Below are positions 7,303 through 9,074 of a DNA stretch of 9,074 bases, piece after piece. The position numbers and the translations under genes are program-made. Positions within the stretch are counted from its first letter, which is position 1. Each line of letters begins with the position of its first letter. The notes under the pieces are model-generated. The model did no database searches. It was not told where the DNA came from and saw only the letters and a list, made by a program, of their open reading frames with translations. This DNA comes from Motiliproteus sp048265065 (lineage in GTDB: Bacteria; Pseudomonadota; Gammaproteobacteria; Pseudomonadales; Balneatricaceae): assembly GCA_048265065.1 (NCBI GenBank), contig JBLXCH010000133.1, positions 1 to 9,074 on the forward strand, in the 5' to 3' direction.

Positions 7303-8025
7303 ATGAATATTTTTAAGGCTTTGATAATTGCTGCTGGACTGAGCAGTGCTCTGCTCGCTGGCTGCAGTTCAAAAATCACCAATGAAAAACAATACTCTGG
7401 CTTTTTATCCAACTACCATGATTTGAAACAGACCATTTCTGCAAATGGTCAACCTGTCATGCGCTGGGTTGCAGAAGGTTTTAATCCAGACGTCTATGAC
7501 ACAGTCGCGTTTGATCGGCTTGAGCTGTATCCAGCGCCAAAGCCAGATGAACGCGTTAATCTACAGACCCTGCACGAGCTTCAGTCCCTTACGAGTTCCA
7601 GCGTACGGAACGTTTTGGCTCGGAAGTACAACATCGTGCCTATTGCTAACGCCGCAAAGGCGAGCTCTCGCACTCTGATATTGAGCGCCGCAATCACTGG
7701 CGTGTCTGCCTCTAATGAAGGCATGCAGTGGTATGAAGTATTGCCCATAACAGCAGTGACTGGTGTGGTTTCCAGCGCAGCGGGCTATCGCGACCAGAAT
7801 ACTGAGCTGTATGTGGAAGCCAATGTTGTCGATGCAGAGACGGGACAACCCGTTGTGAAAATTGTACGAAAGGTTCTCGGCGATACGCTGGAGAGCAGCC
7901 GCCAGGCGATTACTACCAATGATTTCAGATCAGCTATAAAAAGTTTAGCTGAGGACGTAAACGCGTTCATCAATAATCGGGGCGACGCCAATTTAAACCG
8001 AGCACTGCGAAAACCAGCGTCTTGA
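7303..8025 (+). CDS. DUF3313 family lipoprotein
   Basis: This 240-residue protein starts with a signal peptide and lipobox L-A-G-C, giving lipidation at Cys21. The following Ser-Ser suggests the outer membrane. It carries DUF3313 landmarks: Y-S-G-F-L-S-N-Y (31-38), R-W-V (54-56), an L-x-x-A-I-T segment (127-132), L-P-I-T (147-150) and an acidic V-V-D-A-E-T-G-Q motif (176-183) near the end of the conserved core. Function of the family is unknown; members are envelope lipoproteins. The ATG at 7303 has GGAGAGG at 7294-7300 just upstream. Base composition is clearly more AT-rich than the pqi-efflux run (many AAT, AAA, ATT codons), so it may have a separate origin. A 442-base gap makes it a separate transcript. 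Link to the Pqi system is only by neighbourhood. Confidence 0.92.
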   Translation: MNIFKALIIAAGLSSALLAGCSSKITNEKQYSGFLSNYHDLKQTISANGQPVMRWVAEGFNPDVYDTVAFDRLELYPAPKPDERVNLQTLHELQSLTSSSVRNVLARKYNIVPIANAAKASSRTLILSAAITGVSASNEGMQWYEVLPITAVTGVVSSAAGYRDQNTELYVEANVVDAETGQPVVKIVRKVLGDTLESSRQAITTNDFRSAIKSLAEDVNAFINNRGDANLNRALRKPAS

Positions 8026-8070
8026 CCACCTCTTCACGTCTTATTCCTACATAGAACTTATAGGAAGATG

Positions 8071-8103
8071 ATGCCTTCAGGCAATCTGCCTCTAGCCTTT
8101 TAT
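8071..8103 (+). terminator. Possible weak terminator after the DUF3313 gene
   Basis: AGGCA (8079-8083) and TGCCT (8087-8091) can form a 5-bp stem with a 3-base loop, followed by TTTT about 6 bases later (8098-8101). An upstream TGCCT (8072-8076) can pair with the same AGGCA, so two exclusive hairpins are possible. The stem is short and the T-run detached, so termination is uncertain. Confidence 0.25.
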
Positions 8104-8169
8104 AGAATATCAAAAGCTCTTTTTGGAAATCTAATTACCCAGAGACAGAATCATCAACAGCCAACGGAA

Positions 8170-8209
8170 ACGAACATTTACGCCGAGATACGAAAATTTA
8201 CGCCGATGC
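8170..8209. repeat. Two tandem 20-base direct repeats upstream of the small membrane-protein gene
   Basis: The 20-base unit at 8170-8189 is repeated directly at 8190-8209. The first 17 positions agree at 16, the only mismatch being C/A at position 6; the last three differ. The shared core is ATTTACGCCGA. A third GCCGA occurs at 8213-8217, in a looser context. The array ends 22 bases before the ATG at 8232. A 20-base period is close to two helical turns, which would place two binding sites on one face of the DNA, as expected for a regulator. Terminal repeats of a lost transposon are another possibility. Confidence 0.75.
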
Positions 8210-8231
8210 ACAGCCGAGCGAAAGATCAAGC

Positions 8232-8576
8232 ATGAAGAAGTTATGGGTGTTGTACATGAATCTCCTGGAAAAGGACCTTTGCGCAAAGGTATTTGACAAT
8301 ATAAAAAACCTATTGGTCTGTGCACTTCTTTTTGCAGCAGGCACTAGCGCACTGCGGGCAGAGCAACCGGTGATATTCGGCCTACTAAGTACTCAAATAG
8401 CAGGAACCGGTATAATTCTAATATCTGCGCTTCTGATGTTCCTTAACATAAGCGATGGATTGCACCGCGTCGCGCGGCTTCGGTATCACAAGCTCATTCA
8501 GCTGTTGCTATGGGTGTCTTACATGGTTCTGGCAGTAAGGATCGTGCAACTCGTATGGAGTTTCCGGGCAGAGTAG
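8232..8576 (+). CDS. Small three-helix membrane protein, family not recognised
   Basis: This 114-residue protein is not one I recognise. It has three hydrophobic segments at about 26-42, 48-72 and 86-109. A charged loop with H-R-V-A-R-L-R-Y-H-K (78-87) sits between the second and third, which would place that loop in the cytoplasm by the positive-inside rule. The N-terminal 25 residues are amphipathic and mixed charge. The start at 8232 has only a weak AAAG (8220-8223) upstream; a second in-frame ATG at 8256 would remove eight residues and has no better site. AT-rich codon use resembles the DUF3313 gene before it. The gap of 206 bases and the tandem repeats suggest its own promoter. No function can be given. 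A small toxin-like or stress-related membrane protein is possible but not supported. Confidence 0.65.
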   Translation: MKKLWVLYMNLLEKDLCAKVFDNIKNLLVCALLFAAGTSALRAEQPVIFGLLSTQIAGTGIILISALLMFLNISDGLHRVARLRYHKLIQLLLWVSYMVLAVRIVQLVWSFRAE

Positions 8577-8958
8577 CTCGCTGGCGCCCCACTAAATGCC
8601 AGCCACGATTTCAGACTTATTCAAAATCAGCAACTAAGTTAATTAGCCGTTTTGTCCAGCTAACCGCGATTTCCGTAGCGCTGGCTGTCAGGTCTGCTTG
8701 TGGCTCGTAGCTTGAGGTCATTAAACGGCCCAACCGGTGCGCCATATGAAAGATCCTTGGTGCATAACGGCTATGAGTTGCATCTTGTGCGCGTAAAATG
8801 CGCCGGTTGCAATACCCTGCTGATCGGCTTCTTGAATTACTGCGCGTTTGCGCTGCCGACATAATCGTTGCGCGATCGGTCTTTGATGTCAGTGGCCTGA
8901 TTTCAGAACCTTATCCATACGGCACGCCAAGGTGCCATGGACGAGGAGCGCAACGGCG
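8577..8958 (+). other. Region without a supported gene before the TraG-like start
   Basis: I see no gene here that I can support. An inverted repeat GCTGGC/GCCAGC (8580-8585, 8598-8603; 12-base loop) lies just after the stop of the small membrane-protein gene but lacks a T-run. A 54-codon open frame from GTG 8700 to 8864 has a C-A-G-C motif and weak AGG upstream, reported below. A minus-strand frame at 8617-8862 looks like chance. A hairpin GGCAC/GTGCC (8921-8925, 8932-8936; 6-base loop) lies just before the TraG-like gene. The region may be the junction between cargo and transfer genes. Confidence 0.55.
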
Positions 8959-9074
8959 GTGAACCAGGCATCGAACGTGCTGTACGGACAGGTGGTGACG
9001 ACGGTCTCGGTCGTGCTCGCCAGCGTCTGGATTGCGACGCAGTCGGCTGCCTCGTCGCTGGGCTATGACCAGCA
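8959..9074 (+). CDS. N-terminus of a probable VirD4/TraG-type conjugation coupling protein (cut by the window edge)
   Basis: Only 38 residues are visible before the right edge. They read as a short N-terminus then a single membrane segment (about 12-26), with the pattern N-V-L-Y-G-Q (6-11), W-x-A-T-Q (24-28), A-A (30-31) and L-G-Y (34-36). I recall this pattern from TraG/VirD4 coupling proteins of integrative conjugative elements, which begin with a G-Q and then an A-T-Q-x-x-A-x-x-L-G-Y-Q stretch. The coupling protein is a hexameric ATPase that feeds DNA to the type IV secretion channel; the Walker motifs would lie beyond the window. I chose GTG 8959, with GAGGAG at 8943-8948; GTG 8932 is another in-frame option. 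The frame is open from 8887. The call rests on a short stretch, so it is tentative. Confidence 0.5.
   Translation, partial: MNQASNVLYGQVVTTVSVVLASVWIATQSAASSLGYDQ

Noticed and set aside
8580..8603. GCTGGC/GCCAGC inverted repeat right after the small membrane-protein gene
   Set aside because: A 12-base loop and no T-run make it a poor intrinsic terminator; not listed as one.
8617..8862. Minus-strand 81-codon open frame before the TraG-like gene
   Set aside because: Arg/Ser-rich translation typical of a chance frame; no start signal or motif.
1..9074. CRISPR arrays, rRNA, complete tRNA or transposase genes
   Set aside because: None was seen on either strand: no regularly spaced repeat array, no rRNA-like stretch, and no transposase or integrase motifs.

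Overview
The window looks like accessory DNA from a gammaproteobacterium, most likely Pseudomonas or a close relative. The basis is protein style: a pqiA gene split in two, a DUF3313 lipoprotein, RES-domain and TraG-like ends, and a moderately high GC content. No marker gene fixes the species. All recognisable genes lie on the + strand.

The left edge (1-308) holds the C-terminal part of a RES-domain protein, probably the toxin of a RES/Xre toxin-antitoxin pair whose start and antitoxin lie outside the window. After a gap of about 270 bases comes a tightly packed seven-gene run (579-6860). It contains two half-size PqiA membrane proteins (Zn-ribbon plus membrane helices), the three-MCE-domain protein PqiB, the outer-membrane lipoprotein PqiC, a four-helix membrane protein built from two similar halves, a HlyD/EmrA-type periplasmic adaptor, and a DUF2955 (FUSC-like) inner-membrane protein. 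Genes overlap or are at most 79 bases apart, so they are probably one operon. The first four genes would form a Pqi-type lipid-transport bridge from inner to outer membrane. The last two would form an efflux pair. The four-helix protein sits between these halves and is the least explained member.

A 442-base gap with no convincing gene follows, then a more AT-rich part: a DUF3313 lipoprotein (7303-8025) and a small unrecognised three-helix membrane protein (8232-8576). A perfectly in-register pair of 20-base tandem repeats lies just before the small gene. About 380 bases with no supported gene follow. The last 116 bases look like the start of a VirD4/TraG-type conjugation coupling protein, which suggests the window is cargo of an integrative conjugative element or plasmid. 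A Tn4371-like element is possible but is inference.

The most interesting reading is that a lipid-transport (MCE) module and an efflux module have been joined, through a duplicated-repeat membrane protein, into one possibly mobile envelope-defence operon.
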